A stretch of DNA of 64,000 bases from Moniliella sp. 'wahieum' (taxonomy: Eukaryota; Basidiomycota; Moniliellomycetes; Moniliellales; Moniliellaceae): contig RSEE01000027.1 of the NCBI GenBank assembly GCA_003971905.1, positions 434,001 through 498,000 on the forward strand. Direction: 5' to 3'. Of this stretch, positions 45,676-57,145 are shown piece by piece. The position numbers and the translations under genes were made by a program. Each line of letters starts with the position of its first letter. Positions within the stretch are counted from its first letter, which is position 1. The notes under the pieces are model-generated. The model was not told the DNA's origin. It worked only from the letters and a program-made list of their open reading frames with translations, and did no database searches.

Positions 45676-47602
45676 CGTGTCGCCAATGGTGGTCGAACTC
45701 AAGCGCCTGGCGACGCTAGCGGCCTTGGACCTGGGCGAGGACCAGGTGTAGCTTAGTAATGAGTGACATTTCATTCTTTCATCTTCTCTTCCCCCTCGAA
45801 CATGTTACGTCAGCAAGGGGTCGCCAGATTGCAGGTTTTTAAATGTTCTGAGCTTAACCTGTTGAACGTTCAGTGTTCAGGTGAACATTGAAATTGATGT
45901 CGTGACGCGTGAGGCGTAACGCGTGACACGCGATAAGTGACAGAATAGCAGGCCAAGCCAGCCAAGCCACTTTTGCGGGCTGTCCCGCCGCCCATCCTCC
46001 CTCTCTGCATATGCATGTCCTCTCCCTTTTACCGCCATCCCACTTTCCTGCTCTCCATTTGGTGCTTGAATCAGTACTTGCTGATGGTCTGCCTCCCAGA
46101 GATCATGTGTCTGTAGGTCGTGACTCTCTGAGTCTTTTCGCTCTTCTACAGATCGACCGTTTTCTCGTGTTCATTCAGTGGCATGTTGAACAACAACCGA
46201 ATGATAAGTCTCCGTGGCACAGACCACACATCCACATTGACAACGAGCCGACTGTAGCGGACGACGATGGGACGAGACATGGGAGGAAGGTGATGAGTAC
46301 TGACTATATCGAGTGAGGATCAGGAATGAAGGTGGACTGCACGTTCCGCGGGACTCGTGAACACAGGAGAGGCGATAGCTGCGTATCGGGGAGGGGGGTG
46401 CACGAGAGGACTGCGAGACGCCTTTGGAACGCCGGGAGAAGGAGCTGCTTCGGTTGCTGGACCAAGCAGAATGCGACAAGAACGCCAAATGCCAGTGATG
46501 CAGCCAAAAGAACGCTTCTTCCCTTTGGTTCTGACGACGCGAGGGTACTATGCCACCAAGACGGCGAGAGCAGAAGGTGCTTGGGAACTGGAAGGAAGAT
46601 TGTTCACCAGTCACCGTTCGGATGTTTACCACGTTCATCCGTATCCACACGCGCTACGGCGGGCATGGGAACGGATGGCGGGCACCACAGAAGATCCTGA
46701 TCTGTGGTGGCGATTATCCTAATTCCCTAAATGGGTTTAACGTTTATTGGCGCCCACCAACATGCTGCTATTGACTTTTTTGGAGAGAGGCGAAACGTTG
46801 TGGAGAGAGCGATTTCTGTTCTTTTGTTGGTACGTACCAAAAAATGCGATTTTATTGCAGGCCATATGGATGCGCAGCTGCAACCTATTGCAACACCTTC
46901 AACACACACCTCCGCGCGGTATATACACGCCTCCATCTGAAAAAAAGCCATGGCGTCCGCCATGACGTGCCACGGCCCAAAACGTGTCCAACACTGTGCG
47001 GGCATGAGTGCATGAGTTGAGAAGCACGAGCAGGGCGTACTGGACTACCGAGAGCGGTGTGGCCACCATGTGGTTGCAATCAGAACATGTGGAGAGGGCG
47101 CGATGGAGATGCGACGCCAGGGACACTTTAAGAACATCTCGTTGGCATGTGAGAAGTACGTATAAGTTTCCGGCGGGAGCTCCAACAGTCCTGTCTGACA
47201 ATGTCTCGGATAGTCGATGCAGAAGTATCAGGTAGTACAGGGTGGTACGGGGTAGTACCCTGGGGGCGATCATCGATCGGTCCGCTTCCGCATTGGATTA
47301 AGGATTTGTCACCGGTAGCCGATAACATGTAACACGTTAACGTGTTTAACGCTTACCGTTGAACGTTTTTAACGGAAAAGCCCGACAATTAAATCGATAC
47401 AGTTTGATAAGAAACAAAAGACAAAGAGTGTTATATACTTGGTCGGGCACGAAGAGTATACACGCAGCGACGAAACCATTCTCCCATTTGCCAGATTGCA
47501 AGGTCCCCGATGGTCGAACCGGCGCCTTCCCCGGAACAACAAAATGGCCAGAAACTCGGAGGTCCGAGTCCTGAAGAGTTCTGGAGATCCGAAGGCCTGA
47601 GG

Positions 47603-47623
47603 CTTAAAGCTTAAAGCTTCAAG
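47603..47623. repeat. Heptad array, CTTAAAG
   Basis: Two exact CTTAAAG copies and one CTTCAAG variant in tandem, forming AAGCTT palindromes with one-base spacers. It is followed by further AAGCTT sites to about 47650. Confidence 0.75.
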
Positions 47624-47921
47624 TTTTAAAGCTTGCGCCTGCGCTTAAAGCTTACATTGGCTTAACTGAGTTTCAGCTTTACTAATACTTCAGAGCGTTA
47701 TAAGTACGTTAATACGTTGAACTAATTCAAACCCCTTTCCCACGCAGGCCGGAGGACTGCCCTGGTTGCCCATGATTTGGCTGTCTTGGCCTTTGGCACG
47801 GGGGCCCAGCGGACACAGGAGCTATCTCCGTGGTGTGGAGGGAGAGTGGCAAGTCTGCGTCGTGTCAGGGTCGTGTCTGGGAGATGTAAGCGCTAAGCGT
47901 AAGCCGCTAAGCGCTAAGAGA

Positions 47922-47946
47922 GGTCACCGGTCACCGGTCACCGGTC
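47922..47946. repeat. Heptad array, three copies of GGTCACC
   Basis: Three exact tandem GGTCACC units and a partial fourth. The unit is an odd palindrome (GGTNACC). An AGCGCTAAGCG block lies immediately upstream (47888-47917). Confidence 0.85.
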
Positions 47947-48442
47947 AGGGGTATAGCACACTGCTGCGGGGCTACTAGCTCTACTACTAATGCCCACACT
48001 GCGATCGAGACAGATGCTCGCTAGCTCGTTCACAATCGATGCAGCAAATGGCAGCACAGCAGGAGGGCACACATGTATTGTGCCCCCCTAACCACATGAG
48101 CACATGATGCAGCGCGAACACCTGTGGAGAACGTCAATACTGGCAAACCATGCTCATCCTACTCGCATCTCTCCAGCATCCCGAGCATGTGCCACCGTTA
48201 GCGTCCCCGGCACGAGGGGAGCACCTGTGAGCGCTCTGAGATCTGACGCCCCCGGGCCCAGCTCAGCGTGTAGAAGCTAGCGCATTGAAGCAAGTTCAAC
48301 TAAACGTTCAGCCTGACTAGCCTGACTGGCCAATGGGTCTGAGAGGGCGAGGAGAGAATGTAGTCATTTTGGCAGACGTACGAGCGTGAAAGACTCGCTG
48401 ACTTGCTGTGCTACTCTCGACAAATCGATCACAACATGACGA

Positions 48443-48463
48443 GCGGTTAGCGGTTAGCGATTA
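48443..48463. repeat. Heptad array, GCGGTTA
   Basis: Two exact copies and one variant (GCGATTA) with 7-nt period. Unlike the others, the unit is not palindromic. ATCGAT-rich sequence follows (48490-48520). Confidence 0.75.
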
Positions 48464-48945
48464 GATCACCGCGGTTCTACTAACGGATGCCGGTTATCGA
48501 GGTTATCGATTATCGATTCGGGCAGACGGGGGGTGTATGGTCCCAGTCGGGGGAGATGAAGGGTGGGCTACGTATCGGGTCTGCGTGGAGGAGGGTGCCA
48601 TATGTACATACACTGGGCGCCACGCGTCCAACACCTATGTCCAAAACGTCTAATTTAATCAACGCCGTCGTCCATTCAGCGCTCAGCTTCGCCAACGAGG
48701 GCCTAAGCTCTGAGGCTGCGCCTCTCGGGTGCAGAGGGTGCTAAAACGGGTGGCGGATGACTGCTATCAAGAGCGGGTCCATCTCATTTAGTCTGCGCCC
48801 CACTGCCAGTCCCATGTCCAATCGCATTCACTCAGCGTACTCGGCTGCTGTTGTTGGGTGGAAACTGCATAGTGGTGGCGATCGTAGTCGACCAAGGCGC
48901 CGCCCACTATTGCTCGCGCTTCTTGTCCTCTCCCTCACCACACCT

Positions 48946-48961
48946 CCCCCCCCCCCCCCCC
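48946..48961 (+). repeat. C16 homopolymer in the leader of the UPF0592-like gene
   Basis: A run of 16 C, followed by CTG repeats, about 28 nt before the likely ATG at 48990. It parallels the C14 run before the gene at 14755. Confidence 0.85.
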
Positions 48962-48989
48962 TGCTGCTGCTGTCAATCCGTCCTCTGAT

Positions 48990-51900
48990 ATGCTGCTCCC
49001 CAACATCGTCGCCAGCAGCGGCGGCCTCGAGGACGACGACAATACCTCCTCCTCCGACACCACCTCCCTCGCAGGTCGCCGCCGCGGGGGTGAGCTCCAT
49101 CGCTCTAGCCTCCCATCGCCCTCCCTGACCAACCGTTGTCAGCTTCCCAAGTATCCACCCACCCTACTCCCGTCAGCATGGTCCCGCGCCGCTCCTTTTC
49201 TCTCTGGCGACGTGACGAGGCCGCTTCCGCTTCCTCGGGTAATAATCCAGCTACCTCTGCCCGCAAGAAACTATTTGGCTTTGCTCGTCCCGAATTTCGT
49301 CCCTCGCTCTGGCCTCCCGACGTAGGCGCATCTGCTAATTCGCGCCGTGCGAGCCTCGGTCGCCTGGGCCGTCGTTCTACGTGGGGCTCCTACGCCAAAG
49401 CGCAAGCGCCCATCAAACTCCGACCATTTCCGAGCCTCGTACCCTCTCGGTTGCTGCCCCAACTGCTCGTCCCATGCTGCCCGCATGTTCCCAACCGGAA
49501 GCGGCGGCCATGACGGACCGCACCCACTCGGAGCACAGGGTTGAATCAACTACTGCCACCACATCTTCCCTCCTCGGCTCGCCTGTTGCGCCCCACACTG
49601 ATGACAACACGAGCACCTCTATGTTTTCTGATCTCTCGTTGAGCCCAACCGATGGAATCGCACAGAGTCACCCGTGCACTTCCCTGATTCTGAGCCTGAC
49701 AGTGGGACGCGGGGCGGCTCGCCCCTTCCCGTTAAGGAGGCAGAAGAACGAAACAATTCCTTGGAAGGTACTGTCGTACCCAGCCCAAAGGCCCCCAGTG
49801 GGTCGGAACAGCAACCCACTTTGGATTCGAGCAATAGCTCCCACAAAGAAGGATCGCATGGCTTGACGTTGAACTCCCTTCCGCCTGTCCCACCTGTTTC
49901 CGTTACTCCGGCTCACGATTGCACAAAGCATTCACTTGTGCCACCTGCGCCCTCCCCGACTGGCTCAGACTCGTCGCGGAGCTTCGCCTCCATCCGTCGG
50001 TTTTCTACGTCGCCAACGGAAACGGCATGTGCATCCCCCTCGCCCTACGCTTCCCCAGATCGCATGTCTCCTGTGTCGGCAGGAACAACATCGGACGTGC
50101 CTTCACATGAAGCGAATGCTCCTGGAGTCGCTCCAGCGCCATCGAGTGAGTCGGGCCTTGCCCACAACCGTCCCGTTTCAATCTGCGTTTCGGAGACTGA
50201 GCATTCGATCGGCCCGGACCCCGGTACCTCTGGCGCTCCTACACGAACAAATAGTCCTTTCAGACGCCCGATTCGCTCGCCGCTGCGTAGGAGCCAAACA
50301 GTGGGCCGCTACTCACCACTCACAGGCTCCTCCGCTAATCAGATGGTGAGGGCACAATCTCTTTCTCCACCTGATGGAAGGAACATGATGCAATCAGTTC
50401 AGCGCGATTGGGACGCAAAAAGGATGGAAATTTTGCCGACCAGGACCGAGTCACCTCCAACCATGACATGGAAGCCTGACCGGCACCCACCATCCCATCC
50501 ACTTCTTGCCCCTATCCCAACTCCTTGGTCGTTCAGTGAGGGGGAGTCAGCGGGCGATTCAACTGGCAGCCAGCAATTCAGCCGCACATCATTCGACCCA
50601 ATCGGGTGCAGAGTCCCCAACACAGCTGATCTCTTTCCCTCTTCTCTCTCCGATCCCACTCCAATGACACCTGTCTCAGATCATTACGACGCATCTGGAA
50701 TGTTCCCGGAGTCCGTTGCATTTCCTATTGCTTGCCCGGCCAAGACTTCCTCGCAAGTCGCTGACACCTTTTTGCCCCCGAACCATGTTATCCATACTCC
50801 CTCATCCTTATCGACCAGCATGGGTTCAGAGGACTCGGGGCCTTGTACCGTCGCTGCTACCCCCGAGACCGTCGCAGGCATGGAAACTGGTGCGGTTTCA
50901 TATGGGCCACATGTTTCCCCGATCCCCCTTGGTGCCCTGGTACACAATAAGGTCCCTTCCTCGTGGGAACAAAAAAGCCGACGGTTCACCCAACCGAGCA
51001 ATCTCTTCCCTCAATTCTATTGTCAGCCGGGAAAACTCGATGCCGGCCATGGCGTGGGGGACGATCGAATCAGCCCTGCCTATGTTCCGATCGTCCTCTC
51101 CGTACAAGGCTGGAACAACATTTGAGCGTGGCAAGGTGCTGGGATGGTGCTGAATCCATTTTTAAAGTTGGAGCAGACTCGACCGTTAGTTCGTCCTGAC
51201 GATCCTGTGCCTTCCTCTACCCCTGCCAGCGCATCCAGCATCAACTCTTGTCCCCCTTCCCGGGAGTCAGCAGCGCTGCCCTCAGCACGCTCAGCCGCCA
51301 GTCTCAAACCACCCTTTCCTCCACATCCGTCGCCACATCCGTTTCTTCGACTGTTCAAACACCACGTACGCGCATGTCAGAACACACATATGAGCACTTC
51401 AAGCTTCCGCAAAACCGCCGGGCACTTCTTTATGAGTGGATTGGTGAGCTACTGAGGGCGATCAAGACCGCCTACAGCACCTCGGACCGGCGTTCCATCT
51501 TGGAAAGCATCGGGATGCTGCTCGAAGCGCGCAATTTGAGTGCAGCTGTGTTTAATGCCCCCGGCACCCCTGTGGAGAGAAGCAGAAGTACCACCGTACG
51601 CTGTACCAGTGCCTTGTCTATGCCTTGAATGAGCTGAACAAGAATGGAGCCTACCAGAACAATCTCGTCTTTGCCGGGCGCATTTTGGCCCAGGCCTTGT
51701 TCCGTATCCCATCGGTAGGGGAGCAGCTGCTGAGTGCGCTTCCGGTACACAAGGCGTCGCTTGAGCGGGTGGCCAATGAGGCAGGATGGGACGAGAAGAA
51801 GCCTGTGGGGGAGGCATGGGAGTCGTACCTTGCTTGTTTTCCTGAGCATCTACGGGCGTTTTGTTTCAAGACGCTCGCACCTATCTCGCGCAGGTGAAGG

Positions 51901-53938
51901 CGCAGCCCGGGCCCAAGGTCCCTGACGAAGAAGGCAACACAGAATCCGGCGCACGGTGCCCACTTATCTCGTCAGTGCGACGGGGGCGGGATTGAGATGA
52001 GTGGCAACTGGCTTCGAAGGTGGCAGAGTGACGACTCGGAACTCGTGTTTAGTTTTTTCCGTAACTTCCACCGGCAAATGGACCGGTTGGTCCAGATCTG
52101 CTTGCCCACCGATGGGCAGGGCCTTTTCTTTGGTGCGCCCGCCTACGCTCACATTGCAGCGTCGATTCACCACAAATGCGTCTCCCTCGTGCACCGTTCC
52201 CTCAAATCAATCACAACCCAGCATAGCCAGAGCACTTTGTACGTCTCTTTCCCTCCTTTGGATCGATCGGATATGTCTCAACCGACCCTCCTTAACTAAC
52301 ACATCATATGGGCGCTACAGCAATTTGGGAGATACTGCCAACGTGCTGCTAGGAAGCTCGAACGGAAAGCCGAAGCACCTCAATATGGCGACTACACAAT
52401 GCGTTTCTGCTGTGGTCGACTCAGTGACCTATGGCGAGCCGCGTCTGTCCTTATTACGAAAGGCTCCCAGTTTCCTTTCCAACATCCAATTGCACCTCAC
52501 CTGCTTGGTCAAGCAGACCTCTCTCTACGATGTGCAGGGCATCTTTTGTCTGTGGGATTGGATTGATGCTTTGATGGAGCAGATTACGGCAGTCGGCCTG
52601 CCCATTCCATTGGTCATGGATCTGGATGAGATCATTCGCGTGGCACGCCTGATCTTGCTCGAGGCGGACCATGCAGTGGCGCTGATACGAACGCTGGCAT
52701 TTTGTTATGGCAACTTTGGTCTATTCACGTCGACAGCCAGCTTACGGAAGGCACTGATCGATGAAACGCTACTGGCACCGCCTATCTTTACCAAGCTCTT
52801 TCTATCGTGGTCATACACGATCCGTGCCTACTTTCTCCACACCTTGGTGTTTCGATTGGGCCACATCACGGACTTTTCGCCTCCCTCGGATGATCCTACC
52901 AATACTTCTGCCAGCCATATTGCCCACCTTCTTCATACACGGCTAGACGATGTGCGCACATGCTACGAAGACTTTCTCTCAGACTCGGAGGGAAGCAGTG
53001 GGAGCCATTCGGGGCGCAGTCGATCCCCTTCGATTTACTCGGCCATTCGCAACACTATTGTCCTTGGCACCTCTCCCGGCGCACCCACGCACCTTGCCAC
53101 CGACGTCGACTCGGATACCGATGCATGGTATTCCAACGACTCGCTCCTCTCCACATCGCCGGCAATCACGTCTCTAGGTACCCCTACCTCTCCATCGGTG
53201 CTGGGGAAGGGCGAACGAATCTTGGGGCTCACTGAGGACAGTGTCAATGTGGAGCCAAGCAAGCGGCGATGGTTCCGTGGCTTAGGCAAGTGGCGCAAGG
53301 ACAGTTCGGCCTCGTCCAGTAAACCCCAACAGTCAGTGAGTCGAGCGCCACATCGGAAGGCATGCAACGGACCTCTCGTCCATTCTGCCTCCCCTCCACC
53401 TCGCCCTCAGCACTCAGCCTTGCCTCTTCCCTGTATTGGAGGGCACCAACGCCCACGGCAATCCTGATACCTATCCTACGCAGCACCTCGCTCGCAACGC
53501 ATCCTTTGATCTCCAATCCGACCGTGCGCCGCAAACGCAGCAGCGTCGTACCTCCGCGCCTCGTTGGAAGAGGGAGGGAACCGAACTGCTCCCCAACCCC
53601 TCGCGTATCACGCGATTTTGCTAGTCGTCCCAGTTTGGTCCCAGGCCCAGCGGCCGAGTTGGTAGCAAGCGATCGAATGGACGACCGGACGCGTCTTAGC
53701 AGTTCTCACCCTCGCACCGCGGCCAAGGAAGAACGAGGATTCCCCCGCTCACTTCAGCCGTATGCGATGCAAAGTTTGCGCGAGTACGAACAAACTGTCA
53801 ATGTACGTTTCCCCATCCTCTTCTTTCTTCTTCTTGGGTGGATCTGACTCCTCTTCTTCTCACCCTCTCCACATGTCACAGGAACATGATGAGTTCATGT
53901 CCAGTCTGCCAGGGAGAGGACAGATGTGCCTTGCTTGA
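48990..53938 (+). CDS. Large UPF0592 / DUF1765-family protein
   Basis: A fungal-specific family of large proteins whose function is poorly known. The first half (48990-51330) is a low-complexity Ser/Pro/Thr-rich region with basic patches such as RRPIRSPLRRSQ. The conserved half starts near 51380 with SEHTYEHFKLPQNRRALLYE. It continues YALNELNKNGAYQNNLVFAG, LAQALFRIPSVGEQLL, RWQSDDSELVFSFFRNFHRQ and TLAFCYGNFGLFTSTASLRK. A Ser-rich segment and a short tail (SLREYEQTVN, then EHDEFMSSLPGRGQMCLA) end at 53936-53938. Two introns are clear: 52239-52320 (gtacgt...cttaactaac...ctacag) and 53803-53881 (gtacgt...tcacag). Frame slips occur near 49140, 49400, 49670, 51120, 51570, 51890, 51985 and 53370. 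Family naming is from memory of motif layout and is moderately sure. The start is uncertain. Confidence 0.7.
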
Positions 53939-54691
53939 CGGTCGCCTGGCCGGCAATGTGGCAGGGCGAGTGATTCTGTCGTTCTCAGATCTTCCTCTTG
54001 CCTCTGCCTTGTCCCCTCCCACATTTCTCCCCCGACTCAACCCCCCTGTCTAAACATACCCCTCACTTGGTTTTCATAACCATATCCACATCCTTTCCCT
54101 GTCCTTCCCTTCTTTGGCCATACGCCCCATCCTGCACACACAAGTGCACTTTCCTTTTTGCCTCTTCACTGCTGATATATCTGTTTACCTGTTTACTTGC
54201 CTTCCCTCTCAATCGCTCGACATGCGCGGCGAGAGAAAACTAAAGAAGGATGGTGGCCCGGCCTACGTATGATGCGACGTTGAACGTTGATGATCCATTA
54301 TCGATGATGAAGAGATGTGATTCAGACGAGAGACGAAGCCAAGTTGATGATGAAATGTATTGCTTCGCTTTCCCATTATTGCGTGTGCGGCTTGGTTAGC
54401 CTGGGATTATCACCATCGATAGATTCCCCACCCAGAGTCGTTGGGCAAGGTGGACGGTGAAGGGGAAGTGAAGCTTTTTTGTGTCTATACGACGGGAACA
54501 TAGCCAAAATTGACATGTGACATGTGACCTGCGTTGTGCATTGACCCAGACCCCGACTCTTGCACCGATCCATTCCGCCTGTTTTTTCTTTTTTGGCCAG
54601 CCTAGACTGATTGCACTGATTGCAGCATTCGATAATTAGCCCCCGACCCAATCAACGGCGCCCGCCACCACCACTGACTCCACCATTTACA
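53939..54691. other. Intergenic region before NOG2
   Basis: Pyrimidine-rich 3' flank of the previous gene (53990-54240), then the NOG2 leader. It holds an ACATGTG heptad array at 54512-54529. No gene was recognised. Confidence 0.55.
54512..54529. repeat. Heptad array, GACATGT
   Basis: Two tandem GACATGT units followed by GACC. The ACATGT palindrome recurs with a one-base spacer. It lies about 165 nt upstream of the NOG2 start. Confidence 0.75.
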
Positions 54692-56800
54692 ATGGTGGCC
54701 ACAACCAACGGCAAGGGTAAGGCATCTGCCCCTGGTATTAAGAAGGTCAAGGGAGAGAACTTTTACCGCGACGCGAAAGGCGCCCGTCGTGTCAAACTCC
54801 TCTCCAAGGATGGCATTGCTAGCAAGGGCATCCGCGACCGCAAGGGCAACCTCCTTCGCGCCGCCGAGTTTCAGAGCAGCGAGGCAAAGCCGGGTCGTGT
54901 CCAGCCAGACCGCCGCTGGTTTGGAAACACGCGTGTGATCAGCCAGGATGCGCTCACTCATTTCCGTGAGGCGCTCGGATCGCGGGTGAATGATCCGTAC
55001 AGTGTCCTTCTCCGCCGCAACAAGCTTCCTATGAGTCTGATAACCGATCAAAAGCCCAGTGAGACCACGCAAGGGATCGGTGGATCCCGCCTCACGGAGG
55101 TGGAAAGTTTTTCCGATACGTTCGGGCCGTCGTCCGCCGCAAGCGCCCCCGCTTGGACCCCAACGCAGTCGGCTCCTTTGCTGACTTTGCCGCGTCGGGC
55201 ACGACAGCTGTTGAGGCCTGGAGGAGAAGGTGCGCGAAGAGGAGGAGAAGGCCCGAGGTGCCCACCTCGTCTCGGACGACCGCGAGATCCCCATTCTCGC
55301 GCCGGATGAGAACCCGTACGAAATCCCTGTGGAGCGTGGTCGCTCTCAGCCAGCCTACTCCAAAGGCCAATCCCGCCGAATCTGGGCCGAACTGTACAAG
55401 GTCATTGATTCAGTGTCGTCATTCACGTGCTCGACGCTCGTGATCCCGAGGGTACGCGCTGCCGCACTGTGGAGAAGCACATCCGTGAAGAAAAGCCACA
55501 CAAACACCTTGTATTCTTGCTCAACAAAGTGGACCTCGTTCCCACGTGGGTCACCGCTAAGTGGGTCAAACATTTATCCAAGACAGCACCTACGCTTGCT
55601 TTCCATGCTTCGATCAACAACTCGTTCGGAAAGGGTTCGCTCATCAGTCTCCTTCGCCAATTCTCCCGTCTGCATTCCGACAAGAAACAGATCTCGGTCG
55701 GTTTTGTAGGATACCCCAATGCTGGCAAGAGCAGCATCACATACCCTCAAGGCCAAGAAGGTCTGCACTGTCGAGGCGAGACCAAGGTGGAGTACATCTC
55801 GCTCATGCGGCGCATTTACCTGGTTGATTGTCCCGGGATTGTGCCCGTGGGGATGAAGGATACGGAGACGGCGACTGTCCTCAAGGGTGTGGTGCGAGTG
55901 GAGAACTTAGAAACGCCTGCCGAGCACATTCCCACTCTCATGACCAGGGTAGAACCGGTGCACCTACAAAAGACCTATGGACTGGCCAAGGGCGGATGCC
56001 GAGGATTTCTGGCCCAGTTGGCCCGCAAGATGGGTAAGTTAGTCAAGGGGGGAGAGCCTGACCATCAGGCAGCAGCGAAGATTGTACTTAACGACTGGAT
56101 TCGGGGCCGGATCCCCTTCTTTGTGCCCCCGCCCGGGTTTGAGCAGATGCCATCCAAGTTCTCTAACAAAGCTGCCAAGGCCGAACTCCTTACCGTCCCT
56201 TCGGTCTCGGCCAAGGATGTTACTAATTCGCCCAAAGTGCTGCCCAGTCGGACGCTGAGGAAGTTGGAGGCGAGTTTACCAACTTCAGCGATGAGGGTGA
56301 CCAGGAGGAGGTCTCGGGTGAAGAGCAAGAGAAGAAGCACGATCACGGCGATGAAGTGGAGGACACGCAAGAAGAAGATTCGAGGACGAGGATGGTCTGC
56401 AAAAGTTGCAGTGGACGGACGTATTTGGTGCTGGCACTAATACCTCGACCCGTCTCGCAGATGACGAAGAAGATGGAGATGACGATGAGGAGGTTGATGT
56501 GGATGTGGAGCTTGACGGTAGCGATGAGGAGGGACCGTGAGCGCCGAGGTGACGATGATCACTGAGTCTGGAATGAGTGGGTCAGAGGAAGAGTCACGAC
56601 CACAGGAAAAGGCAGCGCGGATGACCACGTCGAAGCGCAAGGCTGAAAACTACTATACGCACGCCAATGTCAAGAATAAGAACCGTGCTCGGGCAGCGCA
56701 GAATGTGGATCGCGTACGCCACGCTCAGGCCGCTCGTCCTAATCGGGTCGGTGCCAACGGTCGGGCAGCCCGGACACAAAAGAACAAGAAGCGCAGGTGA
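54692..56800 (+). CDS. NOG2: Circularly permuted GTPase Nog2 (GNL2), 60S export factor
   Basis: A nucleolar/nuclear GTPase required for late pre-60S maturation and export. The ATG at 54692 gives MVATTNGKGKA; VKGENFYRDAKGARRVKLLS and VQPDRRWFGNTRVISQDALT are strongly conserved. The GTPase motifs are in permuted order: NKVD (G4, 55522-55533), FHASI (G5-like), GYPNAGKSS (G1, 55709-55735), a damaged G2 region, and DCPG (G3, 55825-55836). The C-terminus is acidic then basic, ending KAENYYTHANVKNKNRARAA and KNKKRR. Frames slip near 55115, 55225, 55420, 55740, 56255 and 56550. Around 55740-55795 the usual NTLxxKKVCxVAPIPGETK stretch lacks roughly a dozen bases (APIP is gone) and a Trp-Gln is altered, more than single-base error explains. 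Confidence 0.96.
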
Positions 56801-57145
56801 TCATCTCTTTCTATGACAACTGTGCTTGTACCCATTTGATTTGCGTATACCTCATAATTGGCAAGATGGTTCCAAGCGTAGCAGACTGTTGGATGAGAAC
56901 GTGGAGATAACCGAAGCTCCATGGTTGGTAGCATCAACTGCATGAGTATCAAATTACGACAGGAGTTCAAAACGATCGGCTTTTGTCCTGAAGACATAAA
57001 ACTGATGATTATATGTTCTCCGTGCTTGGCAGTACAGTCCTAGGGAGCAAGCCGAAAGGAAAAATCTATGACTAATGGTCTTGCATTAACCCTCCATCAC
57101 AGAAGAAAGGCCCACTGCAACACTACACAACATCCAGAAAAATGC

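Larger units (their letters stand above)
45676..48945. other. Long gene-poor region with many short palindromic arrays
   Basis: About 3.3 kb. Heptad-type motifs cluster at 45901-45930 (ACGCGT), 47330-47350 (ACATGT, ACGTTAACGT), 47603-47623 (CTTAAAG), 47888-47946 (AGCGCT then GGTCACC) and 48443-48463 (GCGGTTA). Plus-strand frames at 46011-46722 contain coding-like pieces (RDHVSVGRDSLSLFALLQID; REKELLRLLDQAE-like on another phase), so a small broken gene there is possible but not supported by any domain. Confidence 0.5.

Noticed and set aside
46011..46722. A small gene joining plus-strand frames with coding-like pieces.
   Set aside because: The pieces cannot be joined consistently, no start or splice sites fit, and no domain is visible.
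47500..47545. A tRNA-like GGTCGAACCGGCG segment.
   Set aside because: No T-stem pairing, no acceptor or D arm can be formed; only the loop-like string is present.
47921..47946. GGTCACC array and similar arrays considered as CRISPR-like repeats.
   Set aside because: The units are 7 nt and tandem without spacers, and the host is a fungus. No CRISPR array is present.
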